Source: an uncultured Erysipelotrichaceae bacterium
GTDB lineage: Bacteria; Bacillota_I; Bacilli_A; Erysipelotrichales; Erysipelotrichaceae
Length of the DNA: 64,000 nt
Reading direction: 5' to 3'
NCBI GenBank assembly: GCA_934675465.1
Contig: CAKUQM010000004.1
Span: 1-64,000 of the forward strand
Shown: positions 8,456-18,572 of the stretch, in pieces
How the letters are laid out: the number at the start of each line of letters is the position of its first letter
Position numbering within the stretch: the stretch's first letter is position 1
Notes under the pieces: model-generated
Told to the model about the DNA's origin: nothing
Database searches by the model: none
Seen by the model: the letters and a program-made list of their open reading frames with translations, nothing else
Program-made: the position numbers and the translations under genes

Positions 8456-10285
8456 TTATACACCTAACATATAATAAAGAATAACGTAGTGGACGAAGGA
8501 ATAAGCATCCCAAGACACCTTCAAATCGCCACTTTCTTTATCCAATTTATAATACTGTTCATTAAAGATATAATCTTCAATTCCTATTCTTTTCCAGTAT
8601 TCATAAACATAATCATCATAGCCGATAATGAACAAACCATCATCCTTATTTAATGCGTCAACAAGCTTTAAATAGGCTTCTTCACCGCCATCTAAGAAAC
8701 CTAGGTGATCAAATTTCAACCTAAAACCATTAAGATTTTCTCTATTAAATTCAACCCCTTCATTGAATTGTTCAACAACCGCAATAGTTAATTTATCCTT
8801 ATCCACAACACCCGTTTTTACTTCCAAATGTTTCAATGTATTCGGCTCCACAAACAAACATAAAAGACCTAAAATAATCATATTCTGATAGATATAATTA
8901 TTAAATTTATCTATTACCAACATCAATGTCAATGTGGTTCCAAAATACAAATAAGAAGCCATATAACGATCAAACGATGCAAGGTATGGAGCCTCATCCA
9001 CTGTGAAAGCTAAAGTATATAAGATCATCATTGCTATTGAATAACCAATAGCTCCAATTAAATATGTGCCAGCTAAGAAATAGCCACCTTTCTTAAATCT
9101 AAGTGCAATAAAAATAATTATCATCATTAGACCAACATATTCAAAATAGCTCATTCTAAATGGATGTAACACAAGTGGTCTATGTAACAAATTACTACAA
9201 TAATTTCTAAAAGCAGTATACTTCCACTCTAAACCTTCAGGTGCATTGCCTTTAATTATGTTGATGCAATCTTTAATGCTTAATTCGCCTATCTTAAATT
9301 GAGCATCGATTTGATATAACTTAACAACATAACTCCATGAAATATAAAGCAAAACAGGAATAACAACTAAGAAAAAAATTCCCTTCAGCATCATCTTTAA
9401 ATCCAATTGCTTGTCAATAAAAGCAACTTTAAAGAACGCATAAATTAAGATAATCAAATAGAATACTAATCCCATTTGTTTCATTAGAATAAAAGTTACA
9501 CAGATTAGAGTTAAATAAGTGAATCTAAATAAACCCCAACCTTCTTCCTTATAAGTTAAATAAATACCGTATGTACAGAATAAAGCTAAACACCAGTCAA
9601 CATAAATTGAATTATAAACAAAAGCATAATCACTAGCTGTCTCTGTTTTATCCAAAGTTAAACCAACCAAGACAATTGATATAAAGATTAATAAAGACTT
9701 TAACCAATCCTTTTTCTTTAAGTTACTAAACACTGGAAGTAACATCGAAAACATAAAAGTTTCTAAAGCGATATACGCAAAAGGTTCATGAAACTTAAAA
9801 CCATTAAAGCCTTGGAATAATACTTCTAATAAAGTGAAGAAAGGTGGATAATCCTTATGCATAATAAGTCTAGAGGCATCTTGGGTATAGAAACCATCAA
9901 GTCTTAATGTCTCTTTCAACATAGGACCCCAATGAGTAAACTCATCACAATTACCAAAGCCTGTATATTTATATAGGAAGAAAGAGTAGATGCTAAAAAT
10001 TATGAAATATAATAATCCATAAGTAAAATAATTATTCTTTAATTCTAATAGTTTATCATTTTTCTTCTTAACAAATAAATAAATCAACAAAACATAAAAC
10101 AACAACACAAAAAGCCATGACAAATAATAGCCATAGCTAATATGATTTATATAACCAAATGGATATAACATCAATGTCCCAAGAATCATTGAAAGAGTTA
10201 AAACAATTTCAAATTTTCTATTAAAGACAAGCGTTAATAATCCACTAATTGATAGTAACCAAAATAAAGATAAAATATAATACAT
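8456..10285 (-). CDS. Large multi-membrane GT-C-like glycosyltransferase
   Basis: 609-residue membrane protein with about 13 hydrophobic segments and a soluble C-terminal part of roughly 110 residues. The first long extracytoplasmic loop has GFGNCDEFTHWGPMLKETL, then MHKDYPPFFTLLEVLFQ; the acidic DE near the first loop and the YPP motif are typical of GT-C enzymes that take polyprenyl-phosphate sugars. The ATG overlaps by one base the TAA stop of the GT2 gene 10285-11223. That GT2 looks like a polyprenyl-phosphate sugar synthase, so it may make the donor that this enzyme uses. This pairing is inferred from position. Confidence 0.75.
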   Translation of the reverse strand: MYYILSLFWLLSISGLLTLVFNRKFEIVLTLSMILGTLMLYPFGYINHISYGYYLSWLFVLLFYVLLIYLFVKKKNDKLLELKNNYFTYGLLYFIIFSIYSFFLYKYTGFGNCDEFTHWGPMLKETLRLDGFYTQDASRLIMHKDYPPFFTLLEVLFQGFNGFKFHEPFAYIALETFMFSMLLPVFSNLKKKDWLKSLLIFISIVLVGLTLDKTETASDYAFVYNSIYVDWCLALFCTYGIYLTYKEEGWGLFRFTYLTLICVTFILMKQMGLVFYLIILIYAFFKVAFIDKQLDLKMMLKGIFFLVVIPVLLYISWSYVVKLYQIDAQFKIGELSIKDCINIIKGNAPEGLEWKYTAFRNYCSNLLHRPLVLHPFRMSYFEYVGLMMIIIFIALRFKKGGYFLAGTYLIGAIGYSIAMMILYTLAFTVDEAPYLASFDRYMASYLYFGTTLTLMLVIDKFNNYIYQNMIILGLLCLFVEPNTLKHLEVKTGVVDKDKLTIAVVEQFNEGVEFNRENLNGFRLKFDHLGFLDGGEEAYLKLVDALNKDDGLFIIGYDDYVYEYWKRIGIEDYIFNEQYYKLDKESGDLKVSWDAYSFVHYVILYYMLGV

Positions 10286-11223
10286 TAATCTTCCTTATAT
10301 TTAGATATCACATCATTCATATGACACTCAAACAAATATCTCTTTTGATTCTTAATCGCATCCAAGATAATACCAACACTTAATAGTAAGAATGAATTAA
10401 TCATTAAAGCTGCAGCCAATACTGCACTAGGTACTTTTGTAATATAAGCTGTCTTAATAAATTCATCAATAACAGGAATACCAACAACAAGTCCTAAGAT
10501 AAAGATAATCAACGATAAGCAACCAAAGAATAAGAATGGTCTATTATCTTTAAATAGATTAAAAAGAGTTAATAATACTTTATAACCATCAGAGAAAGTA
10601 TTTAGTTTAGATTCAGACCCTTCTGGTCTATCTCTATATGTAATAGGTACATTAACCACTTGCATATTATTAGTTAGCGCGAAAATAGTCATTTCTGTTT
10701 CAATTTGGAAACCATCTGACATAACTGGCATGCACTTAACAAACTTCTTAGAGAATGATCTATAGCCTGTCATAATATCATTCAAATCAGACTTAAATAA
10801 GAAGTTAATTAAACCCTTAACTAAACTATTACCAAAGTTATGGAAAGGTCTCTTATTCTCTGTATAGTAAGTAGAAGATAAGCGATCGCCAATTACCATA
10901 TCAGCCTTGCCTTCAAGCACTGGAGTAATTAAACTCTCTACTTCTTCGGCAGGATAAGTATCATCACCATCAACCATAATATAAACATCGGCTTCAATAT
11001 CTCTAAACATTGAACGAACTACTGCACCCTTTCCTTGTCTATATTCATCTTTCACAATAGCGCCAGCCTTAAGAGCTAATTCCTTGGTTCTATCCTTTGA
11101 ATTATTGTTATATACATAGATATCTGCATTAGGTAATACATGCTTAAAATCGCTAACAGTCTTTTCAACGGTTAACTCTTCGTTATAACAAGGTATTAAT
11201 ACAGCTACTTTTTTATCTTTCAT
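10285..11223 (-). CDS. GT2 polyprenyl-phosphate glycosyltransferase (DPM1-like) with two C-terminal helices
   Basis: Family 2 glycosyltransferase that probably loads a sugar from a nucleotide donor onto undecaprenyl phosphate at the inner face of the membrane. N-terminal fold starts VAVLIPCYNEELTVEKTV, the donor/metal site VDGDDTYP follows (near residue 88), then MTGYRSFSKKFV and FQIETEMTIFAL, all typical of DPM1/GtrB-type enzymes. Two hydrophobic helices follow (about 230-252 and 268-290). ATG at 11223 is chosen over an upstream in-frame TTG because AGGTGGG sits 8 bases before it. It is followed by the GT-C gene at 8456-10285 with a one-base overlap. Confidence 0.88.
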   Translation of the reverse strand: MKDKKVAVLIPCYNEELTVEKTVSDFKHVLPNADIYVYNNNSKDRTKELALKAGAIVKDEYRQGKGAVVRSMFRDIEADVYIMVDGDDTYPAEEVESLITPVLEGKADMVIGDRLSSTYYTENKRPFHNFGNSLVKGLINFLFKSDLNDIMTGYRSFSKKFVKCMPVMSDGFQIETEMTIFALTNNMQVVNVPITYRDRPEGSESKLNTFSDGYKVLLTLFNLFKDNRPFLFFGCLSLIIFILGLVVGIPVIDEFIKTAYITKVPSAVLAAALMINSFLLLSVGIILDAIKNQKRYLFECHMNDVISKYKED

Positions 11224-11240
11224 ATTCAATTCCCACCTGT

Positions 11241-12908
11241 TTATCTATTATATCTTACTTTATTCTTTCTTTTTAAAACACCATAAGCCACAACACCAAT
11301 AATACTTAATATAGATATAACCAACGTTGCCTTTTGAACAACTGTTCCCTCATATAAAACCTTATATGTATGTTCTCCAATTTCAGCTTCAATCAATACT
11401 TCTCTAGTTAAGGGACTATAAGTTATATTTTTATGCACCCAAGCACCATCAATGAATTCATAAGCTCTATAACCCTTATAATAAGAAAGGGGCAATAATA
11501 ATTCTAAATCTTCTTGATTATCGCAAGTAAATTCTAGTTTTGAATACGCTCTATCATATTCTTTTATATAGTCTATAAATTCTTCATTTTCATCAATATA
11601 CTTAATCGATAATGAATCATTATTGTAGTTTTTGTATTCTGTATAAGGAAGATACTCGGCACCACCTAGTTCATCATGATTATAATCAAGATTATATTTA
11701 TGATTAGTAATTGAATTAATCTCATTAATTGTTGCGTTATTATTAAGATAATATTCACCATCATTAATCATTTTAATATTAGTGATGACAACATTTGATA
11801 ATAAAAATATTGAAGATATCATTATCAATATATTTCTATATTTAAAATCCTTTAACACATAGATTGAAACTATTATAGTTAGAGGAAATATAACGATATA
11901 CAATCTAAAATAGAATTGCATAACATTCAATAATTCACCAGGTAGTATTCCTAATATTATTAGATAACACATTAGAGTATAAACAACAATTATAGTAATA
12001 TATCTATTCTTCTTAACAAAGATATATCCAAGACTAAATAGTATAAATAAAGCACCGATAGAAGGTATAAATTTATATGATAGACTATTAAAAACATCAC
12101 CGACACTTTGTATTGTGCTACTTATATTGTTATATTGGCTGTTAACACTTAACCAAAATGTTTGACTATGCATCTGTTCTAACATTGGCAATAAGTACCA
12201 AGCACACAATAATAAAGCTAAGATTGTTCCTTTAAAAATTGTAATGATTGTTTTCTTAATTAAAGAAAAGTCTTTTTTATTTATAATAACGAAAACAACA
12301 ATCATCCAAAAAAAGAAGATTCCATATAATAACGAACTAATTAAGTGACTTTGTACCAACAATGAAAATGAGATACCTAGGAAAATAAAACAGTCTTCAT
12401 GTTTAACTAAGATTTTATATATTGCATATAGTACAAGAGGAACAAAAGTCATAGCCACTACTTCACCCAAAGCACCTCTTACAAAAATATTCATCAAATG
12501 ATAGTTACATGTTAAATATAAGAAAGTAGCTAATAAAGATAACTTTCTATCGTTAGTTTCCTTTTTAATAATTAAATACACAAAGATATTACCTAATGTT
12601 GTATAGAATAAAATACAAAGCTTATAACACCATATAGCACTTAAACCAAAGTGATATAAAATACCAAAAGGATACAAAAACAAATCACAATAAAATAGGG
12701 GACTTGCATAGCCAAAACCATAATTGGCATAAGGATATATCTTAGGCAATATTTGTCCTTCTTCAAAGGCATTAGCTAAACCAACAAATCTATTTAAATG
12801 AAAGGTTAGATCGTGAGATACTGAAATTTTTGTATCAAAAAAACAGAATAAGCATGTGCAAGCAAATAATATACATAATAAGATGTCAATAAATTTATTC
12901 TTTTTCAT
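11241..12908 (-). CDS. GT-C-like membrane glycosyltransferase, tandem copy B
   Basis: 555-residue membrane protein with an SHDLTFHLNRF motif after helix 1, about ten further hydrophobic segments, and a C-terminal extracytoplasmic domain (about 400-520) closed by a last helix and a basic tail. SHD plus an acidic first loop fits a GT-C/YfhO-like fold. It is a tandem paralogue of the next gene upstream (12905-14581), overlapping its stop by 4 bases. The first 30 and last 130 residues differ clearly between copies, yet residues of about 31-425 are the same, and the DNA at 11635-12820 shows no difference from 13302-14487. That pattern suggests recent gene conversion. Probable role: sugar transfer outside the membrane. 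Confidence 0.75.
   Translation of the reverse strand: MKKNKFIDILLCILFACTCLFCFFDTKISVSHDLTFHLNRFVGLANAFEEGQILPKIYPYANYGFGYASPLFYCDLFLYPFGILYHFGLSAIWCYKLCILFYTTLGNIFVYLIIKKETNDRKLSLLATFLYLTCNYHLMNIFVRGALGEVVAMTFVPLVLYAIYKILVKHEDCFIFLGISFSLLVQSHLISSLLYGIFFFWMIVVFVIINKKDFSLIKKTIITIFKGTILALLLCAWYLLPMLEQMHSQTFWLSVNSQYNNISSTIQSVGDVFNSLSYKFIPSIGALFILFSLGYIFVKKNRYITIIVVYTLMCYLIILGILPGELLNVMQFYFRLYIVIFPLTIIVSIYVLKDFKYRNILIMISSIFLLSNVVITNIKMINDGEYYLNNNATINEINSITNHKYNLDYNHDELGGAEYLPYTEYKNYNNDSLSIKYIDENEEFIDYIKEYDRAYSKLEFTCDNQEDLELLLPLSYYKGYRAYEFIDGAWVHKNITYSPLTREVLIEAEIGEHTYKVLYEGTVVQKATLVISILSIIGVVAYGVLKRKNKVRYNR
11635..12820. repeat. 1186-bp direct repeat, copy B (gene-conversion tract)
   Basis: Line-by-line reading against 13302-14487 (constant offset 1667) shows no substitution or indel. 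Identity stops sharply at both ends inside homologous but diverged coding sequence. Confidence 0.9.
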
Positions 12909-14581
12909 ACAGTTAAATCGTTTTTTAAAATAATCTTTTTTAATATACCATATCCAAATATAATCGCAAAAGATAAAGTTGATATAAGTAAAGTTGCCTT
13001 TTGAACAACTGTGCCTTCATAAGTTACTTTGTAAGTATGCAATCCTTTTGAAGAATATAATTCTACTAATTTATATTTTTTATCACTAGATACATCAATA
13101 GTTTTATATTCCTTTTCGATAAATTCATATGCCTTATAACCTTTATAATAAGAAAGAGGCAATAATAATTCTACGTCTTCTTGATTATCGCAAGTAAATT
13201 CAATGCTTGTAAAGTGTTTATCGTATTCATAAATATAATCAATCATCGCATTGTTTTTATCTAAAAACTTAATAGCCAATGAATCATCTTTATAATTCAT
13301 ATATTCTGTATAAGGAAGATACTCGGCACCACCTAGTTCATCATGATTATAATCAAGATTATATTTATGATTAGTAATTGAATTAATCTCATTAATTGTT
13401 GCGTTATTATTAAGATAATATTCACCATCATTAATCATTTTAATATTAGTGATGACAACATTTGATAATAAAAATATTGAAGATATCATTATCAATATAT
13501 TTCTATATTTAAAATCCTTTAACACATAGATTGAAACTATTATAGTTAGAGGAAATATAACGATATACAATCTAAAATAGAATTGCATAACATTCAATAA
13601 TTCACCAGGTAGTATTCCTAATATTATTAGATAACACATTAGAGTATAAACAACAATTATAGTAATATATCTATTCTTCTTAACAAAGATATATCCAAGA
13701 CTAAATAGTATAAATAAAGCACCGATAGAAGGTATAAATTTATATGATAGACTATTAAAAACATCACCGACACTTTGTATTGTGCTACTTATATTGTTAT
13801 ATTGGCTGTTAACACTTAACCAAAATGTTTGACTATGCATCTGTTCTAACATTGGCAATAAGTACCAAGCACACAATAATAAAGCTAAGATTGTTCCTTT
13901 AAAAATTGTAATGATTGTTTTCTTAATTAAAGAAAAGTCTTTTTTATTTATAATAACGAAAACAACAATCATCCAAAAAAAGAAGATTCCATATAATAAC
14001 GAACTAATTAAGTGACTTTGTACCAACAATGAAAATGAGATACCTAGGAAAATAAAACAGTCTTCATGTTTAACTAAGATTTTATATATTGCATATAGTA
14101 CAAGAGGAACAAAAGTCATAGCCACTACTTCACCCAAAGCACCTCTTACAAAAATATTCATCAAATGATAGTTACATGTTAAATATAAGAAAGTAGCTAA
14201 TAAAGATAACTTTCTATCGTTAGTTTCCTTTTTAATAATTAAATACACAAAGATATTACCTAATGTTGTATAGAATAAAATACAAAGCTTATAACACCAT
14301 ATAGCACTTAAACCAAAGTGATATAAAATACCAAAAGGATACAAAAACAAATCACAATAAAATAGGGGACTTGCATAGCCAAAACCATAATTGGCATAAG
14401 GATATATCTTAGGCAATATTTGTCCTTCTTCAAAGGCATTAGCTAAACCAACAAATCTATTTAAATGAAAGGTTAGATCGTGAGATAGATTTACCACTAT
14501 CTTGGAATCAAAAAAACTAAATAGACACACAAATGTCATCAATACACATATTGAAATGTCTATAGCCGTTTTCTTTTTCAT
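12905..14581 (-). CDS. GT-C-like membrane glycosyltransferase, tandem copy A
   Basis: 558-residue paralogue of the gene at 11241-12908, with the same architecture: one N-terminal helix, the SHDLTFHLNRF loop, about ten membrane segments, a C-terminal extracytoplasmic domain and a final helix. Its N-terminus has three extra residues before SHD compared with copy B, and the last 130 residues are only moderately similar (shared YYKGY and AYEF and HTYKV and YEGTVVQKATL motifs). The central block is indistinguishable from copy B at DNA level. It overlaps the upstream GT2 by the tetranucleotide ATGA and the downstream copy by 4 bases, so the three genes are translationally coupled. Confidence 0.75.
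   Translation of the reverse strand: MKKKTAIDISICVLMTFVCLFSFFDSKIVVNLSHDLTFHLNRFVGLANAFEEGQILPKIYPYANYGFGYASPLFYCDLFLYPFGILYHFGLSAIWCYKLCILFYTTLGNIFVYLIIKKETNDRKLSLLATFLYLTCNYHLMNIFVRGALGEVVAMTFVPLVLYAIYKILVKHEDCFIFLGISFSLLVQSHLISSLLYGIFFFWMIVVFVIINKKDFSLIKKTIITIFKGTILALLLCAWYLLPMLEQMHSQTFWLSVNSQYNNISSTIQSVGDVFNSLSYKFIPSIGALFILFSLGYIFVKKNRYITIIVVYTLMCYLIILGILPGELLNVMQFYFRLYIVIFPLTIIVSIYVLKDFKYRNILIMISSIFLLSNVVITNIKMINDGEYYLNNNATINEINSITNHKYNLDYNHDELGGAEYLPYTEYMNYKDDSLAIKFLDKNNAMIDYIYEYDKHFTSIEFTCDNQEDVELLLPLSYYKGYKAYEFIEKEYKTIDVSSDKKYKLVELYSSKGLHTYKVTYEGTVVQKATLLISTLSFAIIFGYGILKKIILKNDLTV
13302..14487. repeat. 1186-bp direct repeat, copy A (gene-conversion tract)
   Basis: Partner of 11635-12820, same orientation. 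Because identity is confined to the gene middles, a simple recent duplication of a whole gene does not explain it. Confidence 0.9.
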
Positions 14582-15537
14582 TTCATCAAACCAATCTTAT
14601 ACAATAATCCAAAAATGTTCGCATTCATATAATAAGTACTCTTAGTAATTAAACTGAAGTACTTGTTTTTCTTACCACCATTTTTTAAATACTTATTATC
14701 TTTAAAAGTTGGATATGTGCTTATTAAATAATTCCAACCCTTGTCTAAAGTTTCTTTCTTAACTTGTTTATCTATGATTCGACAAGCTCTTAAATAAGAA
14801 CTGCCCAAGAAAAATCTAATTGTTAGATATTCAAGTTCAGGCTTATATTCTTCATACGCATTCTTCTCTACATAAAAGTCTTTTAAACCCTTAAACACTT
14901 CAATCATATCATTGATATTGATATTAAAAGTATGCGTGATAGAACCTTTTATTTGATAATAATCCACAAAAGATTCATCGACATAAGCCACCTTATCCAT
15001 ATAATAAGCAAGTCTTATTAGTACAGATGTATCCTCATATCTAAGTCCAGTAGGAAACTTAATATCAGTATCTAAAAACCACTTGGTTCTATAAATCTTA
15101 TTCCATAAAGTAGAAAACATCTTTTCGATGATTTCATGTTTATCTTTATATCCAATATCTTTAGCTTCTTTTCTTTTTCCATCTTCATAAACCCATGTAA
15201 AATTGGACATACAGATATCCTTATCCCCAATAGCCGATAACATCTTTTCAGCCATGTCTTCTTTTACATAGTCATCGCTATCTAAAAAACCAAAGAATTC
15301 TGTTTCTACTTTACTAATGCCAAAGTTTCTCGCATCAGAAATACCACCATTTTCTTTATAGAAATAATGAATATTGCTTTCGGAATAAGCCTTAACAACA
15401 CTCTCAGTATTATCGATAGAACCATCATTAACCACAATAATATCTACTTCTACAGTTTGTTTAAGTAAAGAATCAATAGCTCTTTTAATAGTCTTCTCAC
15501 CATTATAAACAGGCACAATAATACTTAATCTATTCAT
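14578..15537 (-). CDS. GT2 family glycosyltransferase
   Basis: 319-residue cytoplasmic family 2 glycosyltransferase. N-terminal SIIVPVYNGEKTIKRAIDSL, then VVNDGSIDNT, NGGISDARNFGIS and the metal-binding FLDSDDY (near residue 85) are the standard GT-A motifs. The C-terminal half lacks membrane helices, so it probably adds a sugar from a nucleotide donor to a lipid-linked intermediate at the inner face. It starts 8 bases before the end of the Wzy-like gene upstream and overlaps the next gene by ATGA. The transferred sugar is not predictable. Confidence 0.88.
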   Translation of the reverse strand: MNRLSIIVPVYNGEKTIKRAIDSLLKQTVEVDIIVVNDGSIDNTESVVKAYSESNIHYFYKENGGISDARNFGISKVETEFFGFLDSDDYVKEDMAEKMLSAIGDKDICMSNFTWVYEDGKRKEAKDIGYKDKHEIIEKMFSTLWNKIYRTKWFLDTDIKFPTGLRYEDTSVLIRLAYYMDKVAYVDESFVDYYQIKGSITHTFNININDMIEVFKGLKDFYVEKNAYEEYKPELEYLTIRFFLGSSYLRACRIIDKQVKKETLDKGWNYLISTYPTFKDNKYLKNGGKKNKYFSLITKSTYYMNANIFGLLYKIGLMK

Positions 15538-17092
15538 ATGAATCCTTCTTAGTATTTTGAATCAAATAAGCACACAATAAAGTCATAAACATATTGGTAG
15601 TGAATTGGTCTAAACCATGTCCCGATAGATATGAAGTTACTATACCTAATGATAAAGACATAAGAGTTACAATATTAAACATTGTCCATTTTTTATATTT
15701 AACACTTATTAAAAATTTATAAACAACATATAGTAATAGACAAATCCAAGGCCCCATAATCAAAGGGAAACCTAAATATCCAAAAGAATAGGCTTGTAAC
15801 AAGAAGTCTTGCTCAATATTAATTCCTCCCCACATAAACAAGCTATAGGTTAAACCTGTTAACTTTTGAGGAGTTGTCAAATATTGCCACTTATAGTTAT
15901 AGAAAATCTTTTCTACCTGTCTTGCATTAGCTCTATCTTCTAATTCATAATCAAAAATCAAATCAACCCAAAATTTTGGATCAACATGATAGTCATACCA
16001 ATATTCATAATAAACCGATTGAGTAACACCCATTAAAAACTTATATTGTTCGAACATATAAACATAGTAGTCCACCCAAGCAGGAGAAAATGGTTCAAAG
16101 CCTTCAGCACCTTCTTCAATACCCTTACGATAACCTTCTCTAATAGAATCATCCATCTTTAATGTTGAATAATCGGCAGCATCAAATTGTTGGTTTTGAT
16201 AAGCGGGACAATAAGGAATAATACGTGCATTCATTAATGTTAATAACACACAAAAAACTGCAAACCACTTATTAAAAGTTCCTGTCTTAATAATTTTTGT
16301 AAAGACATGAATGATTAAGACGGTAACAGGAATCAATAAAGCGCAATAAGCGGCTACACGTGTACCTAAAATCATCATAGTCAAACTATCAAAAACGATT
16401 AAGATACCGATAAATGTTTTTTTCTTTTTATCCTCTTCTCTTAAAAAGAAATAATACATTAAAGGTAAAACCATTGTAAGCAAGATTCCAATTGTATTCC
16501 CTTCTTTAAAAAAGAATTTTGTTGCGTAATTTCTTGGATGATGCACAGTAGCATCAAAAGGCAACGAAAACCAATCGACAACATTACCAGCCATTTCGGT
16601 ACCATAAGTGGTTTTTCCTACCATTAACAAATTTGATATTACAATCGGCACTGACACAAAAAACGACATACAAATTAAAATGTTTTCAATTATTCTTTCC
16701 TTTAAATCATAAAATTGATAAGCGTATATAAAACATAAAGGAATTAATAAAGTCGCAATATAAAAAACTTCATCATATACGGTGAAATAATATAGATTAG
16801 TTAAATGAATATGGTCTTGGATATAAAAACCCACCATACAGTGTGGAATAAAATAAGCGATTAGCAATATTAAATATATACAAGAAAAAGTAATTACTCG
16901 TTTTTTGTTCTTTTCACATAATAAGAAAACACCAAAAACAAGTAGGGGATATATCACGAAGTTTACCAAAGTAGTTAATCTAAAAGGAAGGCTATCTGTA
17001 AATAAATAGTCCAACTCATAAAAAGGGTGCAACGCAATTAGCACAAAAATTAAACTAAATAGTCTTTCCCTAGTAAAATATTTTTTTAACAT
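15530..17092 (-). CDS. O-antigen ligase/Wzy-like polysaccharide polymerase
   Basis: 520-residue membrane protein with about 12 hydrophobic segments and a large extracytoplasmic loop in the middle (about 300-400), the shape of Wzy and WaaL-type proteins. A short conserved-looking stretch, FFKEGNTIGILLTMVLP, and TRVAAYCALL resemble the O-antigen ligase family. It is a clear paralogue of 23182-24750: both begin with an ALHP helix and share ELDYL, RLTT, EGNTIGIL, YAYMFE-like, WYDYH/WYSYEHDP, FWVDLIFDY, KLTG, and a closing LSGHG/VSGHT motif. Likely role: linking repeat units or attaching polymer outside the membrane. Which of the two cannot be told. Confidence 0.7.
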   Translation of the reverse strand: MLKKYFTRERLFSLIFVLIALHPFYELDYLFTDSLPFRLTTLVNFVIYPLLVFGVFLLCEKNKKRVITFSCIYLILLIAYFIPHCMVGFYIQDHIHLTNLYYFTVYDEVFYIATLLIPLCFIYAYQFYDLKERIIENILICMSFFVSVPIVISNLLMVGKTTYGTEMAGNVVDWFSLPFDATVHHPRNYATKFFFKEGNTIGILLTMVLPLMYYFFLREEDKKKKTFIGILIVFDSLTMMILGTRVAAYCALLIPVTVLIIHVFTKIIKTGTFNKWFAVFCVLLTLMNARIIPYCPAYQNQQFDAADYSTLKMDDSIREGYRKGIEEGAEGFEPFSPAWVDYYVYMFEQYKFLMGVTQSVYYEYWYDYHVDPKFWVDLIFDYELEDRANARQVEKIFYNYKWQYLTTPQKLTGLTYSLFMWGGINIEQDFLLQAYSFGYLGFPLIMGPWICLLLYVVYKFLISVKYKKWTMFNIVTLMSLSLGIVTSYLSGHGLDQFTTNMFMTLLCAYLIQNTKKDSYE

Positions 17093-17094
17093 TA

Positions 17095-18534
17095 TTAAGC
17101 CTTTTTAAAAACAATTTTATTAATAGTATTCACAACAGTAGGTTCTTTTAATATATATAACATAAACGCATATACAAGCATTCCACTTAGTGCTTGTAAA
17201 GCATTTGAATAAATCTTAGCACCAAAGATTGTACCTACAAAGTAAATAACAGCACCCATCACAAAAGCACTAATAATACTCTTAACAGTAGTATCAAAAG
17301 CACTTAATTTAATCTCATCCTTCATATATAACCATTGAACTAAAGTAACTGTAAATTCAGCACAAACGCTGCCAATACAAGCACCAACAGCAGCCCATCT
17401 TGGAATTGTATATAAATTGATTGCCATATTAACTACAGCACCCGCAATAATTGACTTAGTATATTTAGCTGTATTGTTTGTTGGCACTAAATATTGAATA
17501 CCAAAGACATTTGATAGTGAAATAAAGATAATAATTGGGCTTAATAATCTAACCAACAAAATCATATCGTTAGCTTGTTTAGGTGTATACCAAGGATAGA
17601 AGAATTCAGATACAACTTCTAAAGCTACAAAAATTGGTAAAGATAAGATAATAGCTAACTTAAATGTTGTATTAATATAGCCGCTTACTTCATCCTTGTT
17701 ACTGCTCTTATTGAAGACATTAGCGATTCTTGGCATAACAACAGCACCAATAGAAGTAACAAAATACAAGAACATCTTAACAAAACTTTGAGATGTCTTA
17801 TACAAATTCAATTGGCCCTTATCATCAACAAAAGTTCCAAGTAATGTTTGATCTAGTAGGGTATATACATTAATCGCAATAGTAGGCACAAACAACGCAA
17901 ACGTTCCTGCGAAATGCTTCTTATAAGCATCTTTAATACTAAATGGTACCTTATCAATATGCTTCTTTAAACCAAAGAAAGTAGCGATTTGTCCTAAGAA
18001 GTCGGTGCCAGAATTAATCAAAGTGAAAATCCATAAGTCACTTGGTGTCTTAACAAAAGAGAAGATTAATAAAACACCAACTAACTTAACGATAATGTTT
18101 CTAATAGAAACAATCTTAAAATCTTCAACACCATAATAGAACCATGAGATATCAAAGGCACTAGATAACATTGATAAACAAATTAAATAATAGATAATCT
18201 TGTAATCTTTTACAAAAAATACTGTATATCCTAAGTAAAGAATAGTTACAATCATCATATTGATGAATTGCATAGAAAGGATTTCAAAGAAATTTCTACT
18301 TAATTCCTCACGATTATCTCTTACCTTAGCAATCTCTCTATTACCATATGTATTAACACCTAATACACCAAGTAAAATGAACCACTGTGAAATATTACTC
18401 GCAAAGTCATTAATGCCCAAAGTGCTTTCACCAATATGAGCATAAGTATACTTAACAAGGAAGAACGGTAAAAATAGCTTAACAATTTGATAAGCTATGT
18501 TGTATATGTAATTTTTAACTAGTTTTTTATCCAT
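17095..18534 (-). CDS. Wzx-type oligosaccharide flippase
   Basis: 479-residue protein with about 14 evenly spaced membrane helices of the MOP/MATE flippase superfamily. Typical features are an N-terminal NYIYNIAYQIVKLFLPFFLV helix, GVNTYGNREIAKVR near residues 58-71, DISWFYYGVEDFK near 127, and QTLLGTFVDDKGQLNLYKTS near 228, as in RfbX/Wzx of capsule loci. It would move undecaprenyl-diphosphate-linked units across the membrane. The start has no Shine-Dalgarno site; a TATAAT lies 7 bases upstream, so a leaderless message beginning here is possible. A second flippase is encoded at 34464-35951. Confidence 0.9.
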   Translation of the reverse strand: MDKKLVKNYIYNIAYQIVKLFLPFFLVKYTYAHIGESTLGINDFASNISQWFILLGVLGVNTYGNREIAKVRDNREELSRNFFEILSMQFINMMIVTILYLGYTVFFVKDYKIIYYLICLSMLSSAFDISWFYYGVEDFKIVSIRNIIVKLVGVLLIFSFVKTPSDLWIFTLINSGTDFLGQIATFFGLKKHIDKVPFSIKDAYKKHFAGTFALFVPTIAINVYTLLDQTLLGTFVDDKGQLNLYKTSQSFVKMFLYFVTSIGAVVMPRIANVFNKSSNKDEVSGYINTTFKLAIILSLPIFVALEVVSEFFYPWYTPKQANDMILLVRLLSPIIIFISLSNVFGIQYLVPTNNTAKYTKSIIAGAVVNMAINLYTIPRWAAVGACIGSVCAEFTVTLVQWLYMKDEIKLSAFDTTVKSIISAFVMGAVIYFVGTIFGAKIYSNALQALSGMLVYAFMLYILKEPTVVNTINKIVFKKA

Positions 18535-18541
18535 AGGTACT

Positions 18542-18547
18542 ATTATA
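18542..18547 (-). promoter_or_regulatory. Candidate -10 box for the flippase gene (leaderless)
   Basis: TATAAT on the minus strand ends 7 bases before the flippase ATG (18534). No good -35 hexamer was seen and no Shine-Dalgarno site is present, so this is one of several candidate leaderless starts. Confidence 0.45.
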
Positions 18548-18572
18548 CTTTATAAAACTCTACTTTTAGGAT

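Noticed and set aside
11635..14487. Insertion sequence or transposon as cause of the long repeat
   Set aside because: The repeat lies inside two homologous membrane-protein genes, has no terminal inverted repeats and no transposase.
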